Shown piece after piece: positions 6,729 to 15,736 of a DNA stretch of 64,000 nucleotides (position 1 is its first letter; each line of letters begins with the position of its first letter). A model generated the notes under the pieces. It was given only the letters and a program-made list of their open reading frames with translations. It was not told the DNA's origin and did not search any database. Source of the DNA: Chryseobacterium sp. ISL-6 (GTDB lineage: Bacteria > Bacteroidota > Bacteroidia > Flavobacteriales > Weeksellaceae); contig NZ_JAGGPT010000001.1 in the NCBI RefSeq assembly GCF_018613715.1, positions 609,919-673,918 on the forward strand. The letters run 5' to 3'. A program made the position numbers and the translations under genes.

Positions 6729-7779
6729 ATTCGAGTTCTCTATCAGGACGTAAAGACCTTACGACTTTACCTGCCTGCCATAATTCGCTGTTTCTTAACT
6801 CTTCAAGTTCTTTATTCAGACCTTCTCTGTAGTTTTCCTTGCTGTTGCTTGAGATAGACTTTTGTGATTCATTTCCTTCCTTCACACTCTGATACAGTTC
6901 TTCAAATACAGGTTTTGTAGCATCATAAAACTTCTTCCACCAATCTAAAGCCCCTCTCTGTGCTGTTGTAGAGCAGTTGGCATACATCCAATCCATTCCA
7001 TTTTCAGCAACTAACGGCATTAAAGATTGGGTTAATTCTTCCACAGTTTCATTAAATGCTTCTGAAGGGGAATGTCCCTGGGCTCTTAATACCTCGAACT
7101 GTGCAGCAAATAATCCCTGTATAGCTCCCATTAGGGAACCTCTCTCTCCTACAAGATCACTGTATACTTCTTTTTTAAAATTGGTTTCAAACAGATATCC
7201 GCTACCCACAGCAATACCCAACGCTGTTACTTTATCTTTTGCTTTACCGGTTGAATCCTGATGGATTGCATAACTGCTGTTTAGTCCTTTACCTTCCACA
7301 AAAAGTCTTCTTAGAGATGTTCCAGAACCTTTCGGTGCTACCAAAACCACATCTACATCTTTAGGTGGAACAATTTGTGTCTGATGATTGTAGGTAATTC
7401 CAAATCCGTGAGAGAAATATAAAGTCTTTCCAGGGGTAAGATGTTTTTCCAAAGTTGGCCAAAATTCGATCTGTGCCGCATCACTCAAAAGGTAGCAAAG
7501 AATCGTTCCTCTCTGAGCCGCTTCTTCCAATTCAAATAAAGTTTCTCCAGGAATAAATCCATCTTGTACAGCTTTATCCCAGCTTTTAGAATTTTTACGC
7601 TGCCCAACAATTACATTGATCCCATTATCCTGAAGGTTTAGAGCCTGACCAGGTCCCTGAATACCATATCCTAAAACCGCTACCGTTTCATCTCTTAATA
7701 CTTCCTGAGCTTTTTCAATTGGAAATTCTTCTCTTGTTACTACATTTTCCTCTACTCCTGCAAATTTAATTACTGCCAT
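6718..7779 (-). CDS. ilvC: Ketol-acid reductoisomerase (NADP+)
   Basis: A 353-residue class I KARI that isomerises and reduces 2-acetolactate or 2-aceto-2-hydroxybutanoate to the dihydroxy acid. The Rossmann loop VLGYGIQGPGQA is near residues 35-46 and is followed by VGQRKNSKSW, whose Arg and Ser residues fit NADPH use. Mg-binding acidic residues are in DLVGERG. It lies between ilvN and ilvA in the operon, 86 bases from ilvN; that gap is AT-rich with no evident signal. Confidence 0.95.
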   Translation of the reverse strand: MAVIKFAGVEENVVTREEFPIEKAQEVLRDETVAVLGYGIQGPGQALNLQDNGINVIVGQRKNSKSWDKAVQDGFIPGETLFELEEAAQRGTILCYLLSDAAQIEFWPTLEKHLTPGKTLYFSHGFGITYNHQTQIVPPKDVDVVLVAPKGSGTSLRRLFVEGKGLNSSYAIHQDSTGKAKDKVTALGIAVGSGYLFETNFKKEVYSDLVGERGSLMGAIQGLFAAQFEVLRAQGHSPSEAFNETVEELTQSLMPLVAENGMDWMYANCSTTAQRGALDWWKKFYDATKPVFEELYQSVKEGNESQKSISSNSKENYREGLNKELEELRNSELWQAGKVVRSLRPDRELEYEK

Positions 7780-7865
7780 AATTTTATATTTAATTGTTAT
7801 TTTTTTAGACCTTTTCAGATCATTTATATATTTTAATTTGTGTTTGTTTTTATTTTATTTATTTT

Positions 7866-8402
7866 TTACTGATAGGCCATTTTTTCAAGGACACTAAGCT
7901 TTTTGTGAAAACCCTCATTTGATTTGATGACCGCTACCCTTCCGCTTCTGATAAATTCTATAAGACCGTGTGGCTCTAAAATTTCAAGAAAACGATCTAT
8001 CTCTTCGTGATGCCCTACAATGGTGAAAACCGTATAATCATTTCTTACACTTACAATGGTAGCTCCATATTGTCTTAAGATCCTTTCAACATAAAACTTC
8101 TCAGAGACCACATTCGTTTCTATTTTGAAAAGAGCCAGTTCCTGCCATACAATTTCATCATTGGTATTGTAGTATACTTTAATGACTTCAACAAGCTTCT
8201 GAATCTGTCTTGATACCTTTCTTACAGTCTCTTGCGAAACTTCTACCACAATTGTAAATCTTGAGATCCCTTCAATCTCTGTTGGAGAAACATTTAAGCT
8301 TTCGATATTGATTCCTCTTCTGGAAAAAACCATTGCTATTTTGGTAAGCAATCCAACCTGGTTTTCGGTGAAAACACTTATTGTATATTCCTGTTTATTC
8401 AT
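7866..8402 (-). CDS. ilvN: Acetolactate synthase small (regulatory) subunit
   Basis: A 178-residue regulatory subunit. The N-terminal ACT domain (about residues 5-80) has ENQVGLLTKIAMVFSRRGINI, the valine-binding type of loop. A C-terminal ALS-associated domain begins near residue 90. It binds the IlvB catalytic subunit and usually confers valine inhibition. It starts 11 bases after ilvB in the same direction. Confidence 0.95.
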   Translation of the reverse strand: MNKQEYTISVFTENQVGLLTKIAMVFSRRGINIESLNVSPTEIEGISRFTIVVEVSQETVRKVSRQIQKLVEVIKVYYNTNDEIVWQELALFKIETNVVSEKFYVERILRQYGATIVSVRNDYTVFTIVGHHEEIDRFLEILEPHGLIEFIRSGRVAVIKSNEGFHKKLSVLEKMAYQ

Positions 8403-8413
8403 TGCATTTGTTT

Positions 8414-10153
8414 TTATTTTAAACGGATCTCACTTACACTGCAGCCCTGTGGAACCATAGGAAAAACATTGTTTTCTTTTCCTACTTTTATTTCTAGCAG
8501 ATAAGCTCCGTCGGTATTAAGCATTTCTTCTAATGATAATTTTAAAAAAGCTCTTTCTTTTACCTGCTTTCCTTTAATACCATAAGCTTCTGCAACAGCA
8601 GAGAAATCAGGACTTGTAATATCTACGAATGAATACCTCTTGTCGTGAAAAAGCTCCTGCCACTGACGCACCATGCCTAGAAAAGAATTGTTAAGAATGA
8701 TCATTTTTACACCTATTCCAAATTGTGCAATAGTACCGAGCTCCTGAATATTCATCTGAAAGCCTCCATCACCGGCAATACAGATCACATGTTTATCCGG
8801 ATTGGCCATTTTTGCACCTACTGCAGCTGGCAGACCAAATCCCATTGTCCCTAATCCACCAGAAGTAACATTTCTTTTGGATGTCTTAAATTCTGCGTAA
8901 CGGCAAGAGATCATTTGATGCTGGCCTACATCTGTGCAGATAATATATTCTCCATCGGTCAACTGATTCAGATATTTTAACACCTCACCCATCGTAAGCT
9001 CCTCTGTTGTTGGATTCAGCTCCTTTTTTACGACTTCTTCATTTTCCTCATTTCTAAGTTCTTTAAACTGATTCAGCCATTCATCGTGGGAATTCTCATC
9101 AAGAATCTGAGTTAATAAAGGAAGAGTTTCTTTACAGTTTCCTAAAACAGGAACATCAGCTTTCACATTTTTATCAATTTCTGCAAGATCAATATCAAGA
9201 TGAACCACTTTTGCCTGTTTTGCATATTGATCCAGTTTTCCGGTAACGCGGTCGTCAAAACGCATTCCTACCGCAATGATGACATCACAATCATTGGTTA
9301 ATTTATTGGGAGCATAATGACCGTGCATCCCCAACATTCCTACATACAAAGGATGTTCTGTTGAAATCGCTCCTAAACCTAAAGCTGTAGAAGCTGCGGG
9401 AATTCCTGTTTTCTCAATTAATTCTTTAAGTTCTTCCTCCGCCTGGCCAATAATTACACCCTGCCCAAATAATAAGAATGGTCTTTTAGCGGTATTAATT
9501 AGTAAAGCGGCCTGTTCTATATATTCAGTTTTAATTCTTGGTTTTGGATGGTAAGACCGTATAGAATTACAGATCTCATATCCTTGAAAATCTATTTCCT
9601 GAAGCTGGGCATTTTTAGTAATATCAACCAATACCGGACCCGGACGGCCAGATCTTGCAATATAAAATGCCTTTGCCAGTACCTTTGGAATATCCTCAGC
9701 ATCAGTTACCTGGCAATTCCATTTCGTAACAGGGGCTGTTACATTGATCACATCTACTTCCTGAAAAGCATCAGACCCTAAAAGAGAAGCATAAACCTGT
9801 CCCGTAATGCATACCACGGGTGTACTGTCGATCATCGCATCTGCCAGTCCGGTTACCAGATTGGTTGCTCCGGGCCCACTTGTAGCAATAGCAACTCCGA
9901 TATTTTTAGAAGATCTTGAAAACCCTTGTGCAGCATGAATCGCTCCTTGCTCATGTCTAACCAGAATATGTTGTAAATCATCTTTGTAATCATAAAGAGC
10001 ATCATAAATTGGAATGACGGCACCTCCAGGATACCCAAAGACCGTATGTACCTTTTCAGCTTTAAGAATTTCCAAAATTACTTCTGCTCCCTTCAATTTT
10101 CTTCCCGTATGAGAAGACCTTTCTTTCTGTAATGCACTGAATGTTGATTCCAT
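8414..10153 (-). CDS. ilvB: Acetolactate synthase large (catalytic) subunit
   Basis: A 579-residue ThDP- and FAD-dependent enzyme that condenses pyruvate with pyruvate or 2-oxobutanoate. The activating Glu lies in VRHEQGAIHAAQG near residue 67. The ThDP/Mg motif begins GDGGFQMN and ends LNNS about 30 residues later. The order of N-terminal PYR, central FAD and C-terminal PP domains is complete. It is 10 bases downstream of ilvD. Confidence 0.96.
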   Translation of the reverse strand: MESTFSALQKERSSHTGRKLKGAEVILEILKAEKVHTVFGYPGGAVIPIYDALYDYKDDLQHILVRHEQGAIHAAQGFSRSSKNIGVAIATSGPGATNLVTGLADAMIDSTPVVCITGQVYASLLGSDAFQEVDVINVTAPVTKWNCQVTDAEDIPKVLAKAFYIARSGRPGPVLVDITKNAQLQEIDFQGYEICNSIRSYHPKPRIKTEYIEQAALLINTAKRPFLLFGQGVIIGQAEEELKELIEKTGIPAASTALGLGAISTEHPLYVGMLGMHGHYAPNKLTNDCDVIIAVGMRFDDRVTGKLDQYAKQAKVVHLDIDLAEIDKNVKADVPVLGNCKETLPLLTQILDENSHDEWLNQFKELRNEENEEVVKKELNPTTEELTMGEVLKYLNQLTDGEYIICTDVGQHQMISCRYAEFKTSKRNVTSGGLGTMGFGLPAAVGAKMANPDKHVICIAGDGGFQMNIQELGTIAQFGIGVKMIILNNSFLGMVRQWQELFHDKRYSFVDITSPDFSAVAEAYGIKGKQVKERAFLKLSLEEMLNTDGAYLLEIKVGKENNVFPMVPQGCSVSEIRLK

Positions 10154-10163
10154 TATATTTGAT

Positions 10164-11846
10164 TTAAAAGTCTGTTATACATCCTTGAGAAGCATCTGAT
10201 ACCAGTTTTGCATACTTGTATAGAACACCTGTTTTTACTTTATAATCCGGTTGTTTAAAACTGGATTTTCTTTCCTGTAATTCTTTGTCTGATATCACAA
10301 GGTTAATGGTATTTTTCACGGCATCAAGCTCGATGATATCATTATCTTTTACCAAACCAATTAAACCGCCTTCAAAGGCTTCAGGAGTAATATGCCCTAC
10401 TACAAAACCATGCGTTCCCCCTGAAAAGCGTCCATCAGTAATTAAGGCTACGTTCTTTCCTAATCCAGAACCCATTAATGCAGAAGTTGGTTTTAGCATT
10501 TCCGGCATTCCGGGCGCTCCTTTCGGACCTTCATTCTTGATGACGATCACATCACCTTCCTGTATTATTTTATCTTCAATACCTTTGATAAATTCTTTCT
10601 CACCATCAAAAACCCTTGCTTTTCCCTTAAAGAAATCCCCTTCCTTTCCGGTAATTTTAGCAACACATCCTCTTTCAGCAAGGTTGCCGTACATGATCCG
10701 GATATGACCAGTTTTTTTGATAGGATTATTGATATCACGTATAATATCCTGCTCACGCTCAATAATCGATGTGACATTTCTAAGGTTTTCAGCGATCGTT
10801 TTTCCGGTTACCGTAAGACAGTCTCCATGAAGAAGACCAAGGTCCAAGAGATATTTCATTACTGCCGGTACTCCGCCTACCTGATGAAGGTCTTTCATCA
10901 GATATTTTCCACTCGGTTTCAAATCGGCTAATAAGGGCGTCGTATCACTTATTTTCTGAAAATCATCAAGGCCTAAATTATGTCCGATACTTTTTGCTAT
11001 GGCAATAAAATGGAGAACGGCATTGGTACTTCCCCCCAGAACCATAATGATCCTTAATGCATTTTCGAAGGCTTTAGGAGTCATGATATCTGAAGGTTTG
11101 ATATCTTTTTCCAATAATATTCTTACATAATGTCCCGCAAACTCACATTCTTCTTTTTTCTCCTTACTTAATGCCGGATAAGAAGATGAATAAGGGAGGC
11201 TCATCCCTAATGCTTCAATAGCAGAAGCCATTGTATTGGCAGTGTACATTCCGCCACAAGCACCAGCACTAGGACAGGAATTTTTGATAATTCCGTCGTA
11301 ATCTTCGTCAGAAAGTTTTCCTGCTATTTTATTTCCCAGGGCTTCAAAGGCAGAAACAATGTTAAGATCATTCCCTTTATAATGTCCGGCTTCTATACTT
11401 CCGCCATACACCATAATAGACGGTCTGTTTAATCTTGCCATTGCCATCAGAGATCCCGGCATATTTTTATCACATCCGGGCACGGTGATCAATCCGTCAT
11501 AATATTGTCCTGCACATACTGTTTCAATACTATCAGCGATGATATCCCTGCTTACAAGGGAATAACGCATTCCATCTGTGCCATTCGTCATTCCATCACT
11601 GATTCCAATGGTATGGAACATCAATCCTACAAGGTTTTGTTCGTTGACCCCTTTTTTAACCAGCTCAGCAAGTCCGTTTAGATGCATATTACAGGTGTTA
11701 CCATCATAACCCATACTTGCTACTCCTATCTGAGCTTTTTCAAAATCTTCCTTTTTAAAACCTATACCATAAAACATAGCCTGAGTAGCCGGTTGCGTAG
11801 GATCCTGGGTAAGAACTCTGGAATATTTATTAAGCGTTTCACACAT
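10164..11846 (-). CDS. ilvD: Dihydroxy-acid dehydratase
   Basis: A 560-residue Fe-S dehydratase that converts the dihydroxy acids to 2-oxo acids. Cluster cysteines are visible in PGCDKNMPG near residue 122 and in [17 protein letters not shown] near 190-206. A third candidate is in the N-terminal GNTCNMH segment. Length and motifs are normal. The start overlaps the end of ilvE by 8 bases. Confidence 0.96.
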   Translation of the reverse strand: MCETLNKYSRVLTQDPTQPATQAMFYGIGFKKEDFEKAQIGVASMGYDGNTCNMHLNGLAELVKKGVNEQNLVGLMFHTIGISDGMTNGTDGMRYSLVSRDIIADSIETVCAGQYYDGLITVPGCDKNMPGSLMAMARLNRPSIMVYGGSIEAGHYKGNDLNIVSAFEALGNKIAGKLSDEDYDGIIKNSCPSAGACGGMYTANTMASAIEALGMSLPYSSSYPALSKEKKEECEFAGHYVRILLEKDIKPSDIMTPKAFENALRIIMVLGGSTNAVLHFIAIAKSIGHNLGLDDFQKISDTTPLLADLKPSGKYLMKDLHQVGGVPAVMKYLLDLGLLHGDCLTVTGKTIAENLRNVTSIIEREQDIIRDINNPIKKTGHIRIMYGNLAERGCVAKITGKEGDFFKGKARVFDGEKEFIKGIEDKIIQEGDVIVIKNEGPKGAPGMPEMLKPTSALMGSGLGKNVALITDGRFSGGTHGFVVGHITPEAFEGGLIGLVKDNDIIELDAVKNTINLVISDKELQERKSSFKQPDYKVKTGVLYKYAKLVSDASQGCITDF

Positions 11847-12738
11847 ACTGTTCCTGTTTTAAATAGGTATAATCTTCATCAAGAACCAAGTGCCTGTACG
11901 CCTTTTGAATCATTGCAGACACACTATTTTCCCATTTTAATTGAAATGGAATATTATTCAAGGACTCTAGTGCCACTACTTCCGCCGCAGTTCCACAGAA
12001 GAATCCGGCATCTGCTCCTTCCATTTCTTCAGGTTTAAAGAATTTCTCCTCATAATATATCCCTAACTGATCGCATATCTCAAATACCGTAGATCTCGTG
12101 ATCCCCGGCAGAATACTTCCTTTTGCCGGAGTATATAATTTTGAATCTTTCTCGTAAAAAATATTTGCCCCTGAACTTTCAGCTACGTTCCCATTTCCAT
12201 CTAAAAGCATAGCTTCATCAAATCCCTTATCTTTAGCTTCCTGAGAAGCAAGAATAGAATTTACATAATGTCCGCTTGCTTTCGCTTCTATTTTAAAAGC
12301 CTTAGGATTAGGGCGTTCAAAAGATGAAGTCATAATTCTTGCGTGATCGGATAGATATCCATTATCCCAGCTCCAGGCTTCTATCACTAAAGAACTTTTG
12401 TTTCCTTTTGATAAGCTCATGTTAGGGGAGCAGATTATTAACGGTCTGATGTATGCATTACTTAAATTATTCATTTCTAAAAGCTTATACGTCAAATCAA
12501 TCATCTCCTCAGTGGAATATTCGAAAGGGATCATCATCAGTTCAGCTGATCTTTTCAAACGATCATAATGTTCTTTTGCTTTAAAAATTTTCGTCCCGTT
12601 CTTTGTCTTATAAGATTTAATTCCCTCAAATACAGCATATCCATAATGAAGTGATTGTCCGTAAAGACCCGTTGAAGCTGTAGAAGCTTCCTGGAACTTT
12701 CCGTCATAATAAAGCATCGTTTTCTCGTTGTAATACAT
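11839..12738 (-). CDS. ilvE: Branched-chain amino acid aminotransferase
   Basis: A 299-residue class IV (fold type IV) aminotransferase that makes the last step of Ile, Val and Leu synthesis. The PLP lysine lies in [11 protein letters not shown] near residue 153. The cofactor phosphate site is in SSGANIF and GITRSTV further on. It is the first full gene of the operon, followed by ilvD with an 8-base overlap. Its first codons and about 45 bases upstream are repeated some 390 bases further upstream. Expression is expected to depend on the leader attenuator at 13164-13291. Confidence 0.95.
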   Translation of the reverse strand: MYYNEKTMLYYDGKFQEASTASTGLYGQSLHYGYAVFEGIKSYKTKNGTKIFKAKEHYDRLKRSAELMMIPFEYSTEEMIDLTYKLLEMNNLSNAYIRPLIICSPNMSLSKGNKSSLVIEAWSWDNGYLSDHARIMTSSFERPNPKAFKIEAKASGHYVNSILASQEAKDKGFDEAMLLDGNGNVAESSGANIFYEKDSKLYTPAKGSILPGITRSTVFEICDQLGIYYEEKFFKPEEMEGADAGFFCGTAAEVVALESLNNIPFQLKWENSVSAMIQKAYRHLVLDEDYTYLKQEQYV

Positions 12739-12782
12739 ATTTATTTTTTAAATTATTTTTAAGTTTAGACATAAAAAAAGCT
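12717..12782 (-). repeat. Downstream copy of the duplicated ilvE leader segment
   Basis: This segment holds the first codons of ilvE, the A/T-rich leader and the GC-T7 end of a terminator. It matches 13109-13172 closely over about 64 bases. Here the stem in front of the T run is no longer complementary, so this copy would not terminate. Confidence 0.65.
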
Positions 12783-12824
12783 ATTCTTATCGGTTGAGGC
12801 TAAATATTGATCAGCAAAATTTAT

Positions 12825-12911
12825 TTAACCTATCCCGATTCCAAAAGCAATACATGAAGTTCTTTCTAATTTTGATTCAAAACTAAGGCTTGTATATTTT
12901 CTATCTTTCAT
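12825..12911 (-). other. Doubtful 28-codon ORF between the ilv attenuator and ilvE
   Basis: A short ORF starts at the ATG at 12911 and ends in a stretch with three isoleucines among glycines (CIAFGIGIG). A TATATTTG -7 element lies at 12950-12957. A nine-base pairing (12824-12832 region with 12800-12808 region, one G-U) follows the stop. It could be a second leader peptide or chance. I do not recognise it. Confidence 0.3.
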
Positions 12912-12949
12912 ATTTTATTTAAAACTACAATATTCAAATAATGAAAAAA

Positions 12950-12957
12950 CAAATATA
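12950..12957 (-). promoter_or_regulatory. Possible internal -7 element upstream of ilvE
   Basis: TATATTTG on the minus strand, an exact TAnnTTTG match, lies downstream of the attenuator. It could give ilvE a promoter that escapes attenuation. No -33 TTG is seen at the normal distance. Confidence 0.35.
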
Positions 12958-13031
12958 AAACACTAATAATCAAATATTTAAACTAGCTAATTCTACAATA
13001 GCAGAATTATAGAAAGACTTCATATCTGCAA

Positions 13032-13127
13032 TTATAAAATCGGCAATCCTTTTGTATTTGAACATTCAAAGGAAGATTTCACAAATTGTCCAATGCTGTT
13101 GACTGTCATTTTTTCGTTGTAATACAT
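13032..13127 (-). pseudogene. Fragment repeating the start of ilvE (31 codons)
   Basis: The ORF from 13127 opens with MYYNEK, the same six residues as IlvE, then diverges and stops after 31 codons. The upstream A/T-rich leader also matches that of ilvE. It looks like a partial duplication of the operon start that has decayed, although translation of this short ORF is possible. Confidence 0.55.
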
Positions 13128-13172
13128 ATTTCTGTTTTTAGATTAATTTTAAAATTTGGGCATAAAAAAAGC
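13109..13172 (-). repeat. Upstream copy of the duplicated ilvE leader segment
   Basis: This is the partner of 12717-12782. It contains the terminator T run, the A/T-rich leader and the first codons of the ilvE-like fragment. This copy keeps a perfect terminator stem directly upstream. Confidence 0.65.
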
Positions 13173-13193
13173 CATCCGGATGAGGATGGCTTT
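13164..13193 (-). terminator. Attenuator terminator of the ilv leader
   Basis: A 10-bp perfect stem (13168-13177 with 13184-13193) and a 6-base loop are followed on the minus strand by a T7 run. It lies 39 bases past the stop of the leader peptide. Its 5' arm and loop can instead pair with 13222-13238. Confidence 0.88.
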
Positions 13194-13279
13194 CTAATAT
13201 TTTTATAGAGTTTCAACAATACCATCGCTCATCACCGGAATCCGATAATGACAATAACGATAGTAATAATATTGTTGAA
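13176..13279 (-). promoter_or_regulatory. Antiterminator and protector pairings of the ilv attenuator
   Basis: Segment 13222-13238, which overlaps the leader stop codon, pairs with 13176-13189 by blocks of 4, 5 and 5 bp. That disrupts the terminator. Segment 13212-13221 pairs perfectly over 10 bases with 13270-13279 inside the leader ORF, with an adjoining pairing that covers part of the antiterminator arm. A ribosome stalled at Ile/Val codons would block the protector and allow antitermination. This is the classical leader-peptide scheme; here it is read from complementarity alone. Confidence 0.78.
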
Positions 13280-13291
13280 TGTTCTATTCAT
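13232..13291 (-). CDS. ilvL: ilv operon leader peptide
   Basis: A 19-codon ORF encodes MNRTFNNIITIVIVIIGFR. Nine of ten residues from 8 to 17 are control amino acids of the operon (Ile or Val). It starts 18 bases after a TACATTTG -7 element and is followed by an intrinsic terminator with mutually exclusive pairings. It acts in cis by ribosome stalling when charged tRNA-Ile or tRNA-Val is scarce. The symbol is used by analogy with enterobacterial ilv leaders. Confidence 0.85.
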   Translation of the reverse strand: MNRTFNNIITIVIVIIGFR

Positions 13292-13309
13292 TTCTATTTT
13301 TTGATCTGA

Positions 13310-13317
13310 CAAATGTA
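13310..13317 (-). promoter_or_regulatory. -7 promoter element of the ilv operon
   Basis: TACATTTG on the minus strand fits TAnnTTTG exactly. The predicted transcript would begin about 12 bases before the leader ATG at 13291. A T-rich stretch replaces a clear -33 TTG. Confidence 0.6.
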
Positions 13318-13449
13318 TAAACTTTTTTCAATTAAAAAAATATTTTATCTTTTTTTTAATTAAATCTCAATAAAAAGCAAAATGCTTAACCGTATTTACA
13401 ATCAGTAAAGGCCTGAAATATCATTCTAAGTTAGATTATTTAGTATCGT

Positions 13450-14238
13450 TTAGAGCATGGATTTAAACTCTGTAGGCCTCATATTCGTTAATTGTTGAAA
13501 TGTATTGCTAAATGCAGAGATGTTAGAATAACCGATTTCATAAGCAATCTCACTCATAGTCAAATTGGTGTCTTTAAGCAGTTCCATTGCACGGATAATC
13601 CGCAACATTTTTACATACTGAATGAACGAAATTCCAAGTTTGCCAGTAAAAGCGCGTGTCAGACTTCTTACACTAAACCCAAATTGATGAGCTACCTCTT
13701 CTAATGTCAGTGGATTTTCCAGATTGTTCTTAATAAATTTAATTATCTCAGTGAGACGCTCATCATTGGTGGTGGGGAGCTGTATCGTAAATTTTTTTAA
13801 ATTCTCTTTAGGAAGCAGATGTTTCATTGTCAGTAGAAACTCATATTCCCACGAATCGGGAAAGAAATCACCATTCCAATGTTGTCCAAAATTTAAAAGC
13901 TCAGAAAGTAAATTACTAACCGGATATATCCCCAGATCATCATAAAATGGGTGCTTGAACTTTTCTTCTTCCGGAAAATAAATATTGATGATATCAAGAT
14001 CTTTAGAATTGAACATCAAATTATGCGAATACATTTTCGGCATCCAGATATAGTGATTGAGTGGAATATAAAGATCCTTTTCTTTGGTCCTTAATTTTGC
14101 CATCCCACCAATAACCAATAATAGCTGCCCTTTCTGATGTCTGTGCATAGGAAGCCTCTGCTCCCACTGCTGCCTGATTACCAATATCGATGCAGGATGG
14201 GCATCAACTTTTTCTCTTACTTCTTTTATGTTATTCAT
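13450..14238 (-). CDS. AraC-family transcriptional regulator
   Basis: A 262-residue protein. The N-terminal cupin-like sensor domain (about residues 1-130) has HRHQKGQLLLVIGG-type strands. The C-terminal double HTH (about 165-262) has LTLEEVAHQFGFSVRSLTRAF and MSEIAYEIGYSNISAFSNTF followed by the family RPTEFK end. It is divergent from a three-gene efflux operon and very likely controls it, probably as an activator induced by a substrate. The ligand is unknown. Confidence 0.9.
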   Translation of the reverse strand: MNNIKEVREKVDAHPASILVIRQQWEQRLPMHRHQKGQLLLVIGGMAKLRTKEKDLYIPLNHYIWMPKMYSHNLMFNSKDLDIINIYFPEEEKFKHPFYDDLGIYPVSNLLSELLNFGQHWNGDFFPDSWEYEFLLTMKHLLPKENLKKFTIQLPTTNDERLTEIIKFIKNNLENPLTLEEVAHQFGFSVRSLTRAFTGKLGISFIQYVKMLRIIRAMELLKDTNLTMSEIAYEIGYSNISAFSNTFQQLTNMRPTEFKSML

Positions 14239-14374
14239 GGGTATGAATTGCTTAATAATTACAAAACCGCGATCCTTGATAATAACCTATCAATAAAGTG
14301 ATAAGCCAAAACTCCTTGGCCAGAATAAACAAAAATAAGGCTAATATTATAAAAAGACTCATTTTATTACGCAA

Positions 14375-14382
14375 TAATTTTG
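14375..14382 (+). promoter_or_regulatory. -7 promoter element of the efflux operon
   Basis: TAATTTTG fits TAnnTTTG exactly and lies 25 bases before the TolC-like ATG. The lack of a -33 TTG fits dependence on the divergent AraC activator. Confidence 0.5.
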
Positions 14383-14407
14383 CCTGTATAAAATTGTAAT
14401 CTTAAAA

Positions 14408-15727
14408 ATGAAAAGATATATCATACTTCTATACCTTGTAATTTCAGTAGGTATAAAGGCACAAACACAGTACAACCCACCTACATTAACGCTGAATGAA
14501 ATCTGGAATATATCCGAGTCACAAAATAAACAGCTGAAGCTTGCCAGCCTGAGTAATGAAGAAAGTGAAATTGGTATTTTAGAAGCAAAGGATAAATTGT
14601 TACCGGAATTATCAGTGGTAGGAGACTTTCGTATCAACTCTAAGTTTCTTCTTTATGAAAACGGATTGTTTTCTTCACCTCAAAGTGTTCCAATAAAAGA
14701 TTATGGCTACGGATTGGGCTACAATATAGACTATAATCTTTATAACGGAGGAAAGGAAAAAAGAAATATTGAAATCAAAAAAGAAGAGAAAACACGTAAA
14801 CAGTATGAGTTTGAACTACAGAAAGATAATGTTAAATACATGATTGCCGCTTCTTACTATGATCTATACAAATTCCAGGAATTTGAATCCTTGATTTCAA
14901 CAGAGATTTCAACAGAAAAAAAGCAGCTTTCTACCATCGAAAGTCTTAATCGAAATGGTATTGTACTGAAAAGTGATGTATTAAGGATTTCTGTTAAACT
15001 GTCACAATTGGAGCTTAGTTATTCTGATGTAAAAAAGAAAATTAATCTTACCAAACAACGCATCAACATCCTGATGGGAAGAGGAAGCGCAGAACCATTG
15101 GAAATTTCTTCAGAAGATATTTTAGAACCTAGCGATCTACAAGGATCAAACTATGAAGATTATCTTGTGGTGGCACTCAACAACTCACCTGATCTTAAGA
15201 TCGTTAACAGTAATCTTACATTAAGTGAGCTTAATATTAAACAGATAAAAGCAAACCTATTACCCAAAGTTTCTTTATACTCCAGATATAACTATACCTA
15301 CCCCCAAATTTCATTCTATCCATATTCCAACGATATCTGGGGGTTTGGACAAATAGGATTAAAAATGACCTACTCTATTGATAATCTTTACAAGAGTAAA
15401 CATTCTGTAGCTCACGCATATAATTTGAATAAGCAGGAAATTGAGAAAAATGATATGAAGCGGGATGAAATATCAATTAAAGTCAAAGAAGCTTTTCTCG
15501 AAAGACAGCAAGCCAGCGAAAGCGTAGAAACAGCAGAACTTACCATCAGGCAAAGTACAGAAAGTGTAAGGGTAATACGAAATAGTTATCTCAATCAGCA
15601 GTCTCTTCTGACAGATCTTTTAGATGCTGAAAATATTTTACTACAGGCAAAATTCAATCTTACATCTGCACAGGTAAATTTAAGACTAAGTCATATAAAA
15701 CTATTGATTATCACAGGAATACTTTAA
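14408..15727 (+). CDS. TolC-family outer-membrane efflux channel
   Basis: A 439-residue outer-membrane factor. An N-terminal signal peptide ends near residue 18 (GIKAQ) without a lipobox cysteine. Two repeated blocks of long helices and beta strands follow, the standard OEP duplication, with LLPELSVVGDFRIN and LLPKVSLYSRYNY at equivalent places. It forms the outer-membrane exit of a tripartite pump with the next two genes, 9 bases apart. Confidence 0.9.
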   Translation: MKRYIILLYLVISVGIKAQTQYNPPTLTLNEIWNISESQNKQLKLASLSNEESEIGILEAKDKLLPELSVVGDFRINSKFLLYENGLFSSPQSVPIKDYGYGLGYNIDYNLYNGGKEKRNIEIKKEEKTRKQYEFELQKDNVKYMIAASYYDLYKFQEFESLISTEISTEKKQLSTIESLNRNGIVLKSDVLRISVKLSQLELSYSDVKKKINLTKQRINILMGRGSAEPLEISSEDILEPSDLQGSNYEDYLVVALNNSPDLKIVNSNLTLSELNIKQIKANLLPKVSLYSRYNYTYPQISFYPYSNDIWGFGQIGLKMTYSIDNLYKSKHSVAHAYNLNKQEIEKNDMKRDEISIKVKEAFLERQQASESVETAELTIRQSTESVRVIRNSYLNQQSLLTDLLDAENILLQAKFNLTSAQVNLRLSHIKLLIITGIL

Positions 15728-15736
15728 AATAAAATT

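Noticed and set aside
10285..10707. Opposite-strand ORFs inside ilvD, hppA, the copper ATPase and other long genes
   Set aside because: They lie antisense to well-conserved enzymes, have no family features and are expected shadows.
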